A stretch of 64,000 nt of DNA from positions 62,001 through 126,000 of the forward strand of contig JBBDXS010000010.1 of NCBI GenBank assembly GCA_040902195.1, given 5' to 3'. Shown piece after piece: positions 1 to 8,301 of this stretch; the stretch's first letter is position 1; every line of letters starts with the position of its first letter. This DNA is from JBBDXS01 sp040902195. Its GTDB lineage: Bacteria; Chloroflexota; Dehalococcoidia; DSTF01; RBG-16-68-14. The notes beneath the pieces are model-generated. The model was not told the origin of the DNA. It saw only the letters and a program-made list of their open reading frames with translations, and ran no database searches. A program made the translations under genes and the position numbers.

Positions 1-305
1 CCGTTGTGGACGATCGCTACGTCGCCGGAGCAATCGAGGTGGGGGTGCGCATTCTCGTCGCACGGCTTCCCGTGCGTAGCCCAGCGCGTGTGCGCGATAC
101 CCGTCGTCCCGGGTGGATAGACGCCCTCGAGCTGGGCGACGAGGTTTTTGATCTTGCCGGTGCGCTTGTTGGTGTGCAGCCGGTCGTCGCCGTCCAGCAC
201 GGCGAACCCGGCGCTATCGTAGCCGCGGTACTCGAGCCGCTGGAGGCCCTCCAGCAGCAAGGGCACGGCTTCGCGCGATCCTGCGTATCCGATGATGCCG
301 CACAT
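1..305 (-). CDS. glmS: Glutamine--fructose-6-phosphate aminotransferase, N-terminal part (runs off the window)
   Basis: Makes glucosamine-6-phosphate from fructose-6-phosphate and glutamine, the first step toward UDP-GlcNAc. Only about 101 codons are present; the reading frame is open to the window edge. The protein begins MCGIIGY, so the N-terminal nucleophile Cys follows the initiator Met, as in class II glutamine amidotransferases. RLEYRGYDSAG near residue 23 and HTRWATHG near residue 72 are the other family motifs of the glutaminase domain. The start at 305 is set by this Cys and by an AAGGGAG ribosome binding site 6 nt upstream. It is the last gene of a minus-strand run with ispH, plsC and cmk but lies 319 bp from ispH, so it may have its own promoter. 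Confidence 0.95.
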   Translation of the reverse strand, partial: MCGIIGYAGSREAVPLLLEGLQRLEYRGYDSAGFAVLDGDDRLHTNKRTGKIKNLVAQLEGVYPPGTTGIAHTRWATHGKPCDENAHPHLDCSGDVAIVHN

Positions 306-624
306 GCGGTGCTCCCTTCTCTAGTCCGCCTTCACGAGTGCGCGATCATGACGCGCCTCGCTGGCGTCGCGTTCCGGTGCGTGTACTGTTGGGAGTGGTT
401 CGCAGTGTGCCGCGGGAGGGGGCAGGCGCGTTTCGCACCTGGCACGCTGAGCGGGGTTTGTCGAGGACTCTCATCCCCAATTTGTACCGCCCATCTCGAC
501 TGTGCAGCCGGGAGACCATCCGCCGAGTTGTTCGATCAGCCTCCACCTCGTCACCCCGATGTGTCGGGGCCTGGCGCTTACCTCTTATCGTGCCGTCTCG
601 CGGGCCTCACCTCACCTCCTCTCG
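306..624. other. Intergenic region between ispH and glmS
   Basis: About 319 bp without a convincing gene; reading frames crossing it have no family features. It holds the glmS ribosome binding site (312-318, minus) and a small perfect hairpin, CCCCGA-TGTG-TCGGGG, at 554-569 downstream of ispH. The hairpin has no T-tract, so a terminator role is only possible. I saw no tRNA or glmS-ribozyme-like core. Confidence 0.5.
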
Positions 625-1482
625 TTACGCCGGCGCCAGCTCGCGCAGGCGCGCTACGACCGATTGCACCGTGGCGTCCGGCGTCGATGCGCCGGCCGTC
701 ACGCCGACACGCTCGTGGCCATCGAGCCATTGCGACTGGATGTCCGCTGCCGACTCCACGTGGTACGTCTCGACGCCCTGCTCGCGCGCGACCTCAGCGA
801 GGTGGCGCGTGTTCGCGCTCTCCTTGCCGCCGATGACAAACATCAGGTCTACTTTGTGCGCGAGCTCTTCGGCGGCGGCTTGCTGGCTCGTCGTTGCGTT
901 GCAGAGCGTGTTGATCACGCGCAGCTCGCTGATCTGGTCCATGCGCTTCTCGAGCAGCTTGCGCACGAACTCCGCGAAGTGGCCCTCTGTCTCCGTCGTC
1001 TGCGAGAGGACGCCGACGCGGCTCGGCATATCGTCCGGCAGGTCGTCGATCGCGTCGATGGTGGGGACGGCGTACGCCTTGTCCTCCGCCCAGCCGAGCA
1101 CGCCGCGCACTTCCTTGTGGTTCGGGTCGCCGAACACAACCACAGCGAAGCCGTCCTCGACGAGGCGCTTCGCCCACTGCTGCGAACGCGTCACGATCGG
1201 GCAGGTCGTATCGACGACTGGCACGCCGCGCGATTCGAGCTCGCGTACGACGGACTCGGAGACGCCGTGGGCGGTGATCGCGACGGGCCGGTTGCTGACC
1301 TCATCGACTGACGCGATGACGTCCAGCCCGCGCTCCTTCAGCTTGCCGACGACCTGCGGATTGTGGACGACGGAGCCGAGGCTGACCATCCCGCCGCGCT
1401 CCAGGGTCGCCTCTTCCATCATCTCGACGGCGCGGCGCACCCCGAAGCAGAACCCCATCTCAGACGCGAGGATGATCTCCAT
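625..1482 (-). CDS. ispH: 4-hydroxy-3-methylbut-2-enyl diphosphate reductase
   Basis: Last step of the MEP isoprenoid pathway: reduces HMBPP to IPP and DMAPP with an iron-sulfur cluster. The 285-residue length fits the family. The three cluster cysteines are C12 (MGFCFGV), C94 (DTTCP) and C194 (NTLCNAT). H40 (VVHN), H72 (TAHG) and H122 (PNHKE) are the conserved substrate-binding histidines, and GGKESANT near 218-225 replaces the usual GGxxSSNT. It follows plsC on the minus strand with a 122-bp gap that carries a dispersed repeat. The cmk-plsC-ispH order is shared by several Chloroflexota (known context, not proof of an operon here). Confidence 0.97.
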   Translation of the reverse strand: MEIILASEMGFCFGVRRAVEMMEEATLERGGMVSLGSVVHNPQVVGKLKERGLDVIASVDEVSNRPVAITAHGVSESVVRELESRGVPVVDTTCPIVTRSQQWAKRLVEDGFAVVVFGDPNHKEVRGVLGWAEDKAYAVPTIDAIDDLPDDMPSRVGVLSQTTETEGHFAEFVRKLLEKRMDQISELRVINTLCNATTSQQAAAEELAHKVDLMFVIGGKESANTRHLAEVAREQGVETYHVESAADIQSQWLDGHERVGVTAGASTPDATVQSVVARLRELAPA

Positions 1483-1513
1483 ACGATCCTAGTAGCGAGG
1501 TTAGATGGGAGCA

Positions 1514-1578
1514 TGAAGGCTCAGATCCTTCGGGCTCCCCTCCCCCTGCTTCTACCTCCCTCCCCTCAGGATGACAGT
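1514..1578. repeat. Degenerate copy of an 80-bp dispersed repeat
   Basis: Contains ATCCTTCGGGCTCC and CCCCTCAGGATGACA, also found in better copies at 13315-13394 and 28651-28730. It sits between ispH and plsC. Confidence 0.6.
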
Positions 1579-1604
1579 GAGGATGAGGATGATCTCCATT
1601 AGAC

Positions 1605-2306
1605 TCAGTATACCCCCTTGGCCTCGGCGGGAGCGGCTTCGCGTTCTACCTCAGTATCGGCGTAGACACCCCGATATTTCGGCGGCAACAAGGCCGCGAT
1701 GCGGCGCATGATGATGTCTGTCGCCTGCGCCGTCGCTTCGCTGTTGATGCGCTCGACGGGCGGCAACTGGAACGGCTCTCCGATCGTGACCTTGATGTGC
1801 TTGACCGAGAACGGCTTGAGGAAAATCCACGGCCAACCGATACCCTCGCTGCCGGTGATCGCGACGGGCAGCACCGGAGCGCCGCTGCGCAGCGCGATAA
1901 GTCCCGAGCCCGGGTGGCCCTGCGTCATCCCTCCTGTGCGGCTCCTTGTACCCTCCGGAAACATGACGAGCATCCCGCCGCTCTCGATCACGTCGGAGGC
2001 CGCCCGCAGCGCCGCGCGATCGGCTTCGCCGCGGCGCACAGGAAACGCGCCGAAGTGCTTGAGTGCGAAGCCCAGCACCGGCCAGTCGATCATCTCTTGC
2101 TTCGCCATGAACGTGGGGTAGCGCGGCCGGATGGCCAGCACGATCATCGGCGGGTCTGCGTTGTTCAGGTGGTTGCTGGCGAGGATCAGCGGCCCTTCCG
2201 GGGGGATGTTTTCCTTACCGACGACCTCGAACTTACGCACGTATACGCGGTTCGCTACCCAATCGAGGCCGACGACGGCCTTCTTGTACGCGTCTAGGAA
2301 GGACAT
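1605..2306 (-). CDS. plsC: Lysophospholipid acyltransferase (1-acyl-glycerol-3-phosphate acyltransferase family)
   Basis: Acylates lysophosphatidate to phosphatidate at the membrane. The PlsC signature is clear: NHLNNAD with catalytic H46 and D51 (HX4D), and FPEGTR at 116-121 for glycerol-phosphate binding. At 233 residues it has the usual size of the compact PlsC domain, without a long N-terminal membrane part. Its start overlaps the 3' end of cmk by 13 bp, which argues for translational coupling. The C-terminal 20 residues are acidic and alanine-rich and look dispensable. Confidence 0.93.
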   Translation of the reverse strand: MSFLDAYKKAVVGLDWVANRVYVRKFEVVGKENIPPEGPLILASNHLNNADPPMIVLAIRPRYPTFMAKQEMIDWPVLGFALKHFGAFPVRRGEADRAALRAASDVIESGGMLVMFPEGTRSRTGGMTQGHPGSGLIALRSGAPVLPVAITGSEGIGWPWIFLKPFSVKHIKVTIGEPFQLPPVERINSEATAQATDIIMRRIAALLPPKYRGVYADTEVEREAAPAEAKGVY

Positions 2307-2983
2307 GCCAGCTTCAGGATACGCGCTACAACCTCGTCGAGCGAGAGGCGGTCCGTATCGATATGCACGGCGTCCGCGGCCGGGCGCAGGGGCGACGTCG
2401 CTCGCTCGCTATCGATGCGGTCGCGCAGCGCGAGCTCCTGGCGCACCTCGTCGTCCGAGATGTCCTGTCCGGCGGCGCGCAGCTCCTCGTGGCGGCGTCG
2501 CACGCGCTCTTCCGGCGAGGCGTCCAGATAGAGTTTGAGCGGCGCATCCGGCAAGACGACCGTACCGATGTCGCGGCCGACCATCACGACGCCTCCGTCG
2601 CGGGCGAGCTGCCGCTGCAGCTTCACCATCGCCTCGCGTACGCCGGGCACTCGTGACACAAGCGAGACCGCCTCGCCTACCTCTGCCGTACGCAGCTTCG
2701 GCGTGACATCGACGGCGTCGACGAGGACGCGCGCGGGCGGCTCGATCGTGAGCGAGAGGTTCGCGGCGAGCTGCGCGAGCGGCGCCTCATCGTGGAGGTC
2801 GATGCCGCGCTCCAGCGCCACGACGGTGACGGCGCGGTACATGAGACCCGTATCGATGAAGCGATGGCCCAGCTCGCGGGCGACGCGGCTACCGACCGCG
2901 CTCTTCCCGGACGCCACCGGCCCATCGATGGCGATGGCGCGTGGCGGGGGTTCTTTCTCAGCTTGCTGTGACGTGGAAGGCAT
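2294..2983 (-). CDS. cmk: Cytidylate kinase
   Basis: Phosphorylates CMP/dCMP to the diphosphates with ATP. The P-loop is AIDGPVASGKSAVG (GPVASGKS at 21-28), followed by DTGLMYRAVT for CMP recognition and GRDIGTVVLPDA in the middle. The 229-residue length is normal. The first gene of the cmk-plsC run; a TATACT-like -10 box (minus strand, about 3008-3013) and GAAGG just before the ATG are consistent with a short 5' leader. The first 15 residues are a polar extension. Confidence 0.95.
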   Translation of the reverse strand: MPSTSQQAEKEPPPRAIAIDGPVASGKSAVGSRVARELGHRFIDTGLMYRAVTVVALERGIDLHDEAPLAQLAANLSLTIEPPARVLVDAVDVTPKLRTAEVGEAVSLVSRVPGVREAMVKLQRQLARDGGVVMVGRDIGTVVLPDAPLKLYLDASPEERVRRRHEELRAAGQDISDDEVRQELALRDRIDSERATSPLRPAADAVHIDTDRLSLDEVVARILKLACPS

Positions 2984-3407
2984 CCTTCGTTGTTGCGTTG
3001 GGGTCAGTATAGCTGCCTCCCTTCCCGACGCTAGTTTGCAGATTCAGCGCTCGATTTTGTGCTCATAAAGAAAAGTTCCGGCGGTTTTCTGAATCTGGAG
3101 GTGTCGCTTTAACGCATATTTTGGTCTGTGACTTAGATCACGTTACTCCCTCATCCCTGACCCTTCTCGCGGAGGGGGAGGGGAGGTTGCGGATGGCGGC
3201 CTTCGATGTGGGGCCTAGCGTAGGTGGGGCGGGAGATAGCGCGAAGGGGGAGATGGCGTCTGGAGGCTAGAAGCTCGCTGCTCAATGCGCGAAGGTCGAG
3301 GGTCGAAGGCCCTCCGCGCGAGAAATAGGTAGGGGCGGGTTTGAAACCCGCCCCTACGAAGTCGTGGCGAGATTGGAGGGTCCGGTCGGGCGGCTCGCGG
3401 GCCGCCC
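2984..3407. other. Intergenic region upstream of cmk, rich in dispersed repeats
   Basis: 424 bp without a gene. 2984-3140 is AT-richer than its surroundings and holds the likely cmk promoter. 3145-3197 (CCCTGACCC...GAGGGGGAGGGGAGGTTGCG) resembles 28578-28630. 3329-3357 is a perfect 29-bp palindrome and 3388-3411 a related hairpin at the 3' end of the next gene. Confidence 0.6.
3329..3357. repeat. Perfect palindrome, copy 1 (REP-like)
   Basis: Arm GTAGGGGCGGGTTT, single central base, then the exact inverse. The same 29 bp recur at 28733-28761. A REP-like intergenic hairpin that could also end transcription from 3408-5648. Confidence 0.85.
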
Positions 3408-3411
3408 CTAC
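3388..3411. repeat. REP-like hairpin GGGCGGC...GCCGCCC-CTAC
   Basis: Seven-bp arms at 3388-3394 and 3401-3407 followed by CTAC, the same ending as the GTAGGGGC palindromes. It reaches the stop codon of the adjoining gene. Confidence 0.6.
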
Positions 3412-5648
3412 ACGGTTGTCGACCGCCGTTGCCGCCACGTCCACCACCCGCTCGACGTCGTAGTGAGGACGCCGAGGGCGACGACGGCGTATGGCCAGCG
3501 GGCGGAGGGGCCGTCGCCTGACTCATCGATCGGCACGGCGAGGAGGTCGCGCTTGATGACGGGCGTCGGCAGCGGGTTAAACGCAGGCGGCCGTGAGGCG
3601 CTCGCAACGGTGGAGTTACGGCCGGGCGAGCGCGAGCCGGCGCCGCTAGCGCCGCCGCCGCTCGCCGGCTCATCGCTCCCACCGGGCGCGTCCGGCGCGG
3701 AGACCGGCGCTGCCGCCAGGCGGAACGAGACGTCATCGATGTAGACGATCGCGCCGTCGGCGGAGACGGGACGTAGGAGGATGCGCGCGGCGGACGAGTG
3801 CGCGCCGGGCGGCGCTAGCACGGGGCCGGTGGTGAGATAGCGGTACTCCGCGGCCGGAACGTCCAGCGTTTCGGTCGAGTCCGCGGTCGCGATCGCGCTG
3901 CCAGTGGCGTCGGTGCTCTCGTACCACGAGATGCGCAGGAACGCCGACTCCACGCGCGGGTCGTTGTCGAACACGAAACCGTCCAGTTCGTACCAACTTT
4001 CCGGCGACACGCCGACGATCTGGTAGGCCCACTTCGTGCTGTCGCTCGAACTGTAGAGCGCGGCGGCGGCGCTTCCGCTGTGCACCGGCCCACTCACCTG
4101 CGCGAGCACGCCGCCGTAGTTCTGCCAGCCAGCGATGCCATCCGTGCCCGCCGACTCGAACCCGCCGTTGGCGATCATCCCGTGCGTGCCATCCGCGACC
4201 GGCGGCGCGCTCGTCGGGCTCGGCGCGGGGACGGTGGCCGCGAGCGGCGTGCGAGTTGGCATGGACGTCGCCGACGTAGGTGCGGGCAGCGGCGCGGACG
4301 TGGGCGTTCGCGTCGACGCTCTGGTTGGCGTGGGCGTCGCGGTGGGTTGCGGCGACCGCGTCGATGTCGGCGTGGGCGTCGCAGCGGGCACGTACGTCGA
4401 CGTTGGCGTGGGCGTCACGGTAGGCGTTGGCGTCGGCGGTTGCGACGAAGGCTCGAACGACACGCCATCGATGTAGATCAGCGTGCCGACGTCGGAGCGC
4501 GGGCGCAACATGATCCGCAGTTGCGCCGAGTGCACGCCGGGCGGCGCCTGCACGGGGCCCGTGCTTAACGGCCGATAGGCGGACACCGGCGTATCGAGGA
4601 CGTCCGTGGAGTCGACGGAATCGATCGCGCTGCCGCTGCCGTCGGCGCTCGCGTACCAGGAGATGCGCAGCCAGGCGGCATCTGCCCACGGATCGTCGTC
4701 GAAGACATACGCGGCGAGCTCATACCAGTCGCCGGGTACCACCTCGACGGCCTGATGCAGCCACTTCGTGCTGTCCGTGCCGCTGAAGTACGCGCCCGCG
4801 AAGCCGCCCTCGTACAACGGCTCCTCAACCTGCGAGAGCACCCCGCCTTGCGAAGACCAGCCGGCAGGGTGGCCGTCGCCGTCCGCGACTTCGAAGCCGC
4901 CGTTCACGACGCCACGCGCGGGCGTCGGTGTGAAAAACGGCGGCGTCGGCGTGCGTGTCGGCGTTGGCGTTGCGGTCGCCTGCTGAGGCGTCGATGTGAG
5001 CGCGTCGGCCGCTGTCGCCGTCGCGGACGGAGCTGCGGTCAGCGTTTGTGTCGGCGTGGCCGTATCGGCAGGCGTCGCTGACGGCGAGTCGGTCGCTGAC
5101 GCCGTTGCGGTCGGGGTGGAACAGTCCTGGCCGGGAACGTTTGTTAACGAGAGGTCGTCCAGATACAGCATCGTGCCCGGCGCGCCGATCACGACGACTT
5201 CGGCGCGGATCGTCACAGCTTCGCATGCTGTTCCCAACAGACCAGTCGACCACGTACCCGGCTCCGTGAGGACGTTCGAGTACTGCTCCCACGCCGCGCC
5301 GTCCGCGTCCGATACGATGAGGCGAAGATACGACTGGGAGACGGAACCGATCGATAGGAGGTAGTCGCCCGTCAGCGTGTAGCTCGACCCCGGTTCGACG
5401 GCGATCGTCTGGAACAGCACAGCCGCGGAAGACGACAGCACGATGAGGCCATCGTTGTCACCGTTCTGCGCGTCGGCTGCGGTCGTAATCGTGCCGCCCG
5501 CGCTCATGCTCCAGCCCGAGGGCACGCCGCCGGCCTCGTCCTCGAAGCCGCCGTTCACGAGCAGGTTCTGGGCGCCGGCGCTCATCGATAGCGCAAGCGC
5601 GATCGCCGTTGCGATCGCGCCCGTGCCCAAGAGGAGGCATGCTCGCAC
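3408..5648 (-). CDS. Secreted three-module jelly-roll protein with Thr/Pro-rich linkers and a C-terminal anchor
   Basis: Function unknown; probably a cell-surface carbohydrate- or surface-binding protein. A signal peptide (LLLGTGAIATAIALALSMSAGA) leads into three similar modules of about 150 residues, each starting NGGFE and shaped like CBM4/9-type beta-sandwich domains (GWS, aromatic strands, YIDDVSF-type end). Modules 2 and 3 are closest to each other. They are joined by long TPTPT-rich linkers, and the end has a weak hydrophobic segment (WPYAVVALGVLTTTSSGWW) plus a basic tail. I chose GTG at 5648 because AGGGAG lies 8 nt upstream; an in-frame ATG at 5696 would add 16 polar residues. The repeated linker coding makes strong false reading frames on the other strand. 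Confidence 0.8.
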   Translation of the reverse strand: MRACLLLGTGAIATAIALALSMSAGAQNLLVNGGFEDEAGGVPSGWSMSAGGTITTAADAQNGDNDGLIVLSSSAAVLFQTIAVEPGSSYTLTGDYLLSIGSVSQSYLRLIVSDADGAAWEQYSNVLTEPGTWSTGLLGTACEAVTIRAEVVVIGAPGTMLYLDDLSLTNVPGQDCSTPTATASATDSPSATPADTATPTQTLTAAPSATATAADALTSTPQQATATPTPTRTPTPPFFTPTPARGVVNGGFEVADGDGHPAGWSSQGGVLSQVEEPLYEGGFAGAYFSGTDSTKWLHQAVEVVPGDWYELAAYVFDDDPWADAAWLRISWYASADGSGSAIDSVDSTDVLDTPVSAYRPLSTGPVQAPPGVHSAQLRIMLRPRSDVGTLIYIDGVSFEPSSQPPTPTPTVTPTPTSTYVPAATPTPTSTRSPQPTATPTPTRASTRTPTSAPLPAPTSATSMPTRTPLAATVPAPSPTSAPPVADGTHGMIANGGFESAGTDGIAGWQNYGGVLAQVSGPVHSGSAAAALYSSSDSTKWAYQIVGVSPESWYELDGFVFDNDPRVESAFLRISWYESTDATGSAIATADSTETLDVPAAEYRYLTTGPVLAPPGAHSSAARILLRPVSADGAIVYIDDVSFRLAAAPVSAPDAPGGSDEPASGGGASGAGSRSPGRNSTVASASRPPAFNPLPTPVIKRDLLAVPIDESGDGPSARWPYAVVALGVLTTTSSGWWTWRQRRSTTV

Positions 5649-5837
5649 GTGAGGCGCTCCCTGCAGGCCGGCCCGCCGAGGCGAAGCCGAGGGCATCCCT
5701 GCCCTGACGTACGAGTCGGCGAAACGCCTTCGAGGCGTTTCGCGTTAGCCGCCTGGCTGCCTCAGCGCCCTTTGTTGCGAATGGATAGAAGCGATCGCGA
5801 CATGGCCACCAGCATGATCAGCTCGTAAACGAGCGGG

Positions 5838-6224
5838 CTAACGTCGAATGCGGACGCTGCGCATGAGGAGCATCTCGCTCACGGTCGTTGTACCCTCGGG
5901 CAGCTCCTCTGCGTGTCCGTTGCGCGCGAGACGCTGCTGCGCGCGCCGGTCCCTGGGCTTCTCGCCGATGACGCCCCGTACGGCGCGGCGGATAAGCATC
6001 TCCGCGATCGCCCCGGCCGCGATAATCGTCGCTCCCTTTACGACAACGGCGGGCACGGCGGGCCGCGCAAGCACCGGCAAGCGACTCGCGTTCTGCACGG
6101 CCGGCAGGTACTGCGATTGCAGCGCGAGGCCGCACTGGCGACAGAAGTTATCGTCCAGTGCGCAGGCTGTCGCACAGCGACCGCAGACCACGGGTTCGAG
6201 CGGGGTATCACCATTCTCTGACAC
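5838..6224 (-). CDS. Small zinc-ribbon membrane protein
   Basis: Unrecognised 128-residue protein. The N-terminus holds a CxxC...CxxC zinc ribbon (C14, C17, C28, C31). Residues about 57-80 (AVPAVVVKGATIIAAGAIAEML) form one probable membrane segment, followed by a basic, cytosol-like tail. The GTG start at 6224 fits a leaderless arrangement: a minus-strand TATAAT at 6234-6239 lies 9 nt before it and no Shine-Dalgarno is visible. Confidence 0.7.
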   Translation of the reverse strand: MSENGDTPLEPVVCGRCATACALDDNFCRQCGLALQSQYLPAVQNASRLPVLARPAVPAVVVKGATIIAAGAIAEMLIRRAVRGVIGEKPRDRRAQQRLARNGHAEELPEGTTTVSEMLLMRSVRIRR

Positions 6225-6233
6225 GGCCCGGCT

Positions 6234-6239
6234 ATTATA
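6234..6239 (-). promoter_or_regulatory. -10 box (TATAAT) for the zinc-ribbon gene, probably leaderless
   Basis: Perfect TATAAT on the minus strand, 9 nt before the GTG at 6224. Transcription would begin at or within 2 nt of the start codon. Confidence 0.6.
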
Positions 6240-6419
6240 GCCGCTGGTGTCAACCTTCTCAACACATTACGGCCCTTATGTGAAGTTAGTTTGCGTGTCG
6301 AATACCTGAATGTTGAAGACTGATTTCGGCTTGCTGTTAGAGAAAGTACGGTCTACTATTCAGGCGCAGGATGCAGATCTCGAGGAAAAGACCTCCTACC
6401 GAGACTAGCGCCTGTTGGG

Positions 6420-6457
6420 CCCGTGTCAGGTCCCCCGCCACCAGTCCCTGACACGGG
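6420..6457. terminator. Inverted repeat ending the formyltransferase gene
   Basis: Arms CCCGTGTCAGG (6420-6430) and CCTGACACGGG (6447-6457), 11 bp perfect with a 16-nt loop. It begins right at the 3' end of the minus-strand gene 6458-7309. No T-tract, so termination is inferred. Confidence 0.5.
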
Positions 6458-7309
6458 TCATTCCATCTCCGGCGAGCCTTCCGCCAGCACAGCCGCCACT
6501 GCCGCGTCGACCTCCACCGTGAGATCGAGGCCGCGCTCTAGCTCTCGACCCGCCTCGTCCACGACGCGACTCCCGTCGATACGCACCCGACGCGTCGCGA
6601 ACGCCTGCAGCGTTCCGACAACGAGAGGTAGCTCACGCGCCGCACCGTGACGGCGGATCTGGCGAAACAGATCGTTGTCCTCGCCTTCGCCCGCCTGCGT
6701 CTCGGACGCCGCACGCCCATCGATCGCGTCCCAGGACGCATCGAACGCCGGGCCGCGCAGCGAAAACGTGCAGTACGCCACTGGCGGCCCGCGATCGAGC
6801 TCCTCCGTCGCGAGGTGGACCATCACGCCGCTCCGCGTCGCGCGCGCATCGATGAGCTGCCGGACGACCTCCTCCCACGTGCCGGTCGGGCCGCCGGGTT
6901 CGGCGGGATGGAGGTTGAGGAACGCATGGGCGCGCGCCGCATCGCCTGTGAAGATGAGCATGTAGCCCGCGAGCATGCCGACGTCGAATCGATACGGCGC
7001 GACGAGGTCCATCACTGCGCGGTCGTACTCGACGCGCCACGCGGGTAGCGGCTCGCCGGGGCGCGATCGCTCTCCCCCGCGCTCCTTGCGGAACGCGCGC
7101 GACGACAGCGTCAGTAGCGGCACGCCGGACGCATCGACCAGATCGAGGAAGCGATCGGTGGCCTCGTACTCGCCGCGCTCGCGGTTGCAGAACACGAAGG
7201 CGATCTCGGCATCGAGCGCGCCGGAGCGGATCGCGTCGACGGCGGCACGCAGCAGCTTGGGCGAACCTTCGCCGCGGCCCGTCGCGAACCAACCGATGCG
7301 CAGCGTCAC
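6458..7309 (-). CDS. Formyltransferase-fold protein, phosphoribosylglycinamide formyltransferase-like
   Basis: Resembles PurN/formyl_trans_N: an N-terminal Rossmann-like part (TLRIGWFATGRGEGSPKLLRA) and the core LNLHPAEPGG...GTWEEVV followed by SGVMVHLATEELDRGPPVAY, the usual region for folate binding and the catalytic Asp. The usual Asn-His-Asp set is partly visible (LNLHPA; EELD). The start is GTG at 7309, overlapping the TGA of the PHP gene in a GTGA arrangement; a longer frame upstream is only the antisense-like continuation. A true purN role is not certain because the N-terminal substrate loop differs from the classic SGxGSN; the PHP neighbour suggests another formyl-transfer function is possible. 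Confidence 0.75.
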   Translation of the reverse strand: MTLRIGWFATGRGEGSPKLLRAAVDAIRSGALDAEIAFVFCNRERGEYEATDRFLDLVDASGVPLLTLSSRAFRKERGGERSRPGEPLPAWRVEYDRAVMDLVAPYRFDVGMLAGYMLIFTGDAARAHAFLNLHPAEPGGPTGTWEEVVRQLIDARATRSGVMVHLATEELDRGPPVAYCTFSLRGPAFDASWDAIDGRAASETQAGEGEDNDLFRQIRRHGAARELPLVVGTLQAFATRRVRIDGSRVVDEAGRELERGLDLTVEVDAAVAAVLAEGSPEME

Positions 7310-7971
7310 TGCGCCACGCGCTTCCCCAGACGCAGACGCCACTTGATCTTCGCCCAGGTGCTGATGAAGTGCAGCCCGACAAACGACCGCCGGCCAACCA
7401 TCGTCCCCTTCCCTAGCGCTACGAGGAAGTCGCTGGCGCTCTCGAACGCGGGCAGCTCTGTGTAGGCAAGGCCGATCTCCCACGGCGTGTGCGCGTCGGT
7501 CGAGGAGGACTTCAGCTTGCCGTGCTCCTCCGCGAACGCGAGCGCGCGGGCGTTATCGCCGGCGAAGACGCAGCGCGCGTTGAACACCTCGATGATGTCG
7601 ACGTCGCTCAGGATGCGCAGGAGCGCCTCCTCGCGCAGCGGCGAGCGGCGCGCGCGGTCGAACGGGTGCGGCACCAGCACGAGGCCGCCCTGCTCGCGGA
7701 TGGCGCGCACCGTGTCCTCCGGCGTGAGCCCCTTGCGGACCGTCTCTTGCAGGAACAGGCCGATGATCTCGCCCTCGGAGGTCTTGATCTCCTCCGAGAC
7801 GATCACGCGGAACGACGCGTCGCCGCGGACGGCGAGCGCGCCATCGACGTTGTTGTGGTCGCTGACCGCGACGACATCGATGCCGGCGCGCTCGTAGCGC
7901 TTGATGAACGTGCCTACGGAGGTGACGGCGTCGCGCGAGAAATGCGTGTGCGCGTGGAGGTCGGCCTTCAT
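7306..7971 (-). CDS. PHP-domain metal-dependent phosphoesterase
   Basis: A 221-residue stand-alone PHP protein. Metal-binding motifs in order: DLHAHTHFSRD at the N-terminus, SDHNN, SEEIKTSEGEIIGL, LVPHPFDRAR, FNAR and STDAHTPWEIG. This matches single-domain PHP hydrolases related to the TrpH/YciV type, which act on phosphate esters or 3',5' nucleotides; the substrate here is unknown. I start at ATG 7971, where the family's DLHxHT motif begins at once; a TTG at 8013 would add 14 residues. Translationally coupled to the following formyltransferase by a GTGA overlap. Confidence 0.88.
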   Translation of the reverse strand: MKADLHAHTHFSRDAVTSVGTFIKRYERAGIDVVAVSDHNNVDGALAVRGDASFRVIVSEEIKTSEGEIIGLFLQETVRKGLTPEDTVRAIREQGGLVLVPHPFDRARRSPLREEALLRILSDVDIIEVFNARCVFAGDNARALAFAEEHGKLKSSSTDAHTPWEIGLAYTELPAFESASDFLVALGKGTMVGRRSFVGLHFISTWAKIKWRLRLGKRVAQ

Positions 7972-8031
7972 TTTTCTATCATTTGTCACAGGGCGTTGGC
8001 GGTTCAACCCCAAATCGGACGGAAGATGGAG

Positions 8032-8301
8032 CTACTCGCCTTCTGCTTCGAGCAGCTCTTCTTCGTAGGCTTCCCCGGGCGCGGGCTCCCGCGAGGCCTG
8101 CGTGAACGCCTCGCGCAGCTTGGTGATGCGCAGCTCTGCGCCATCGAGGACTTCCTGGCAGCGCTTCGCCAGCGCCATCCCTTCTTCGTAGAGCGCGATC
8201 GACTCCTCGAGCGGGAGGCCGCCCTTCTCGAGCTTGTCGACCGTCTCTTCCAGCTTCTTGTAGAGGTCCTCGAACGGTTGGCCGTCGCGTTTTGCCGGCA
8301 T
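8032..8301 (-). CDS. xseB: Exodeoxyribonuclease VII small subunit
   Basis: 89-residue helical partner of XseA. FEDLYKKLEETVDKLEKGGLPLEESIALYEEGMALAKRCQEVLDGAE is the classic XseB two-helix region (quoted here by its ends: FEDLYKKLEE, LPLEESIALYEEGM). The start is fixed by the ATGA overlap with the xseA stop. The C-terminus adds an acidic tail of about 15 residues. Confidence 0.96.
   Translation of the reverse strand: MPAKRDGQPFEDLYKKLEETVDKLEKGGLPLEESIALYEEGMALAKRCQEVLDGAELRITKLREAFTQASREPAPGEAYEEELLEAEGE

Noticed and set aside
306..624. glmS ribozyme upstream of glmS
   Set aside because: No match to the conserved core seen; the leader is compact with an ordinary ribosome binding site.
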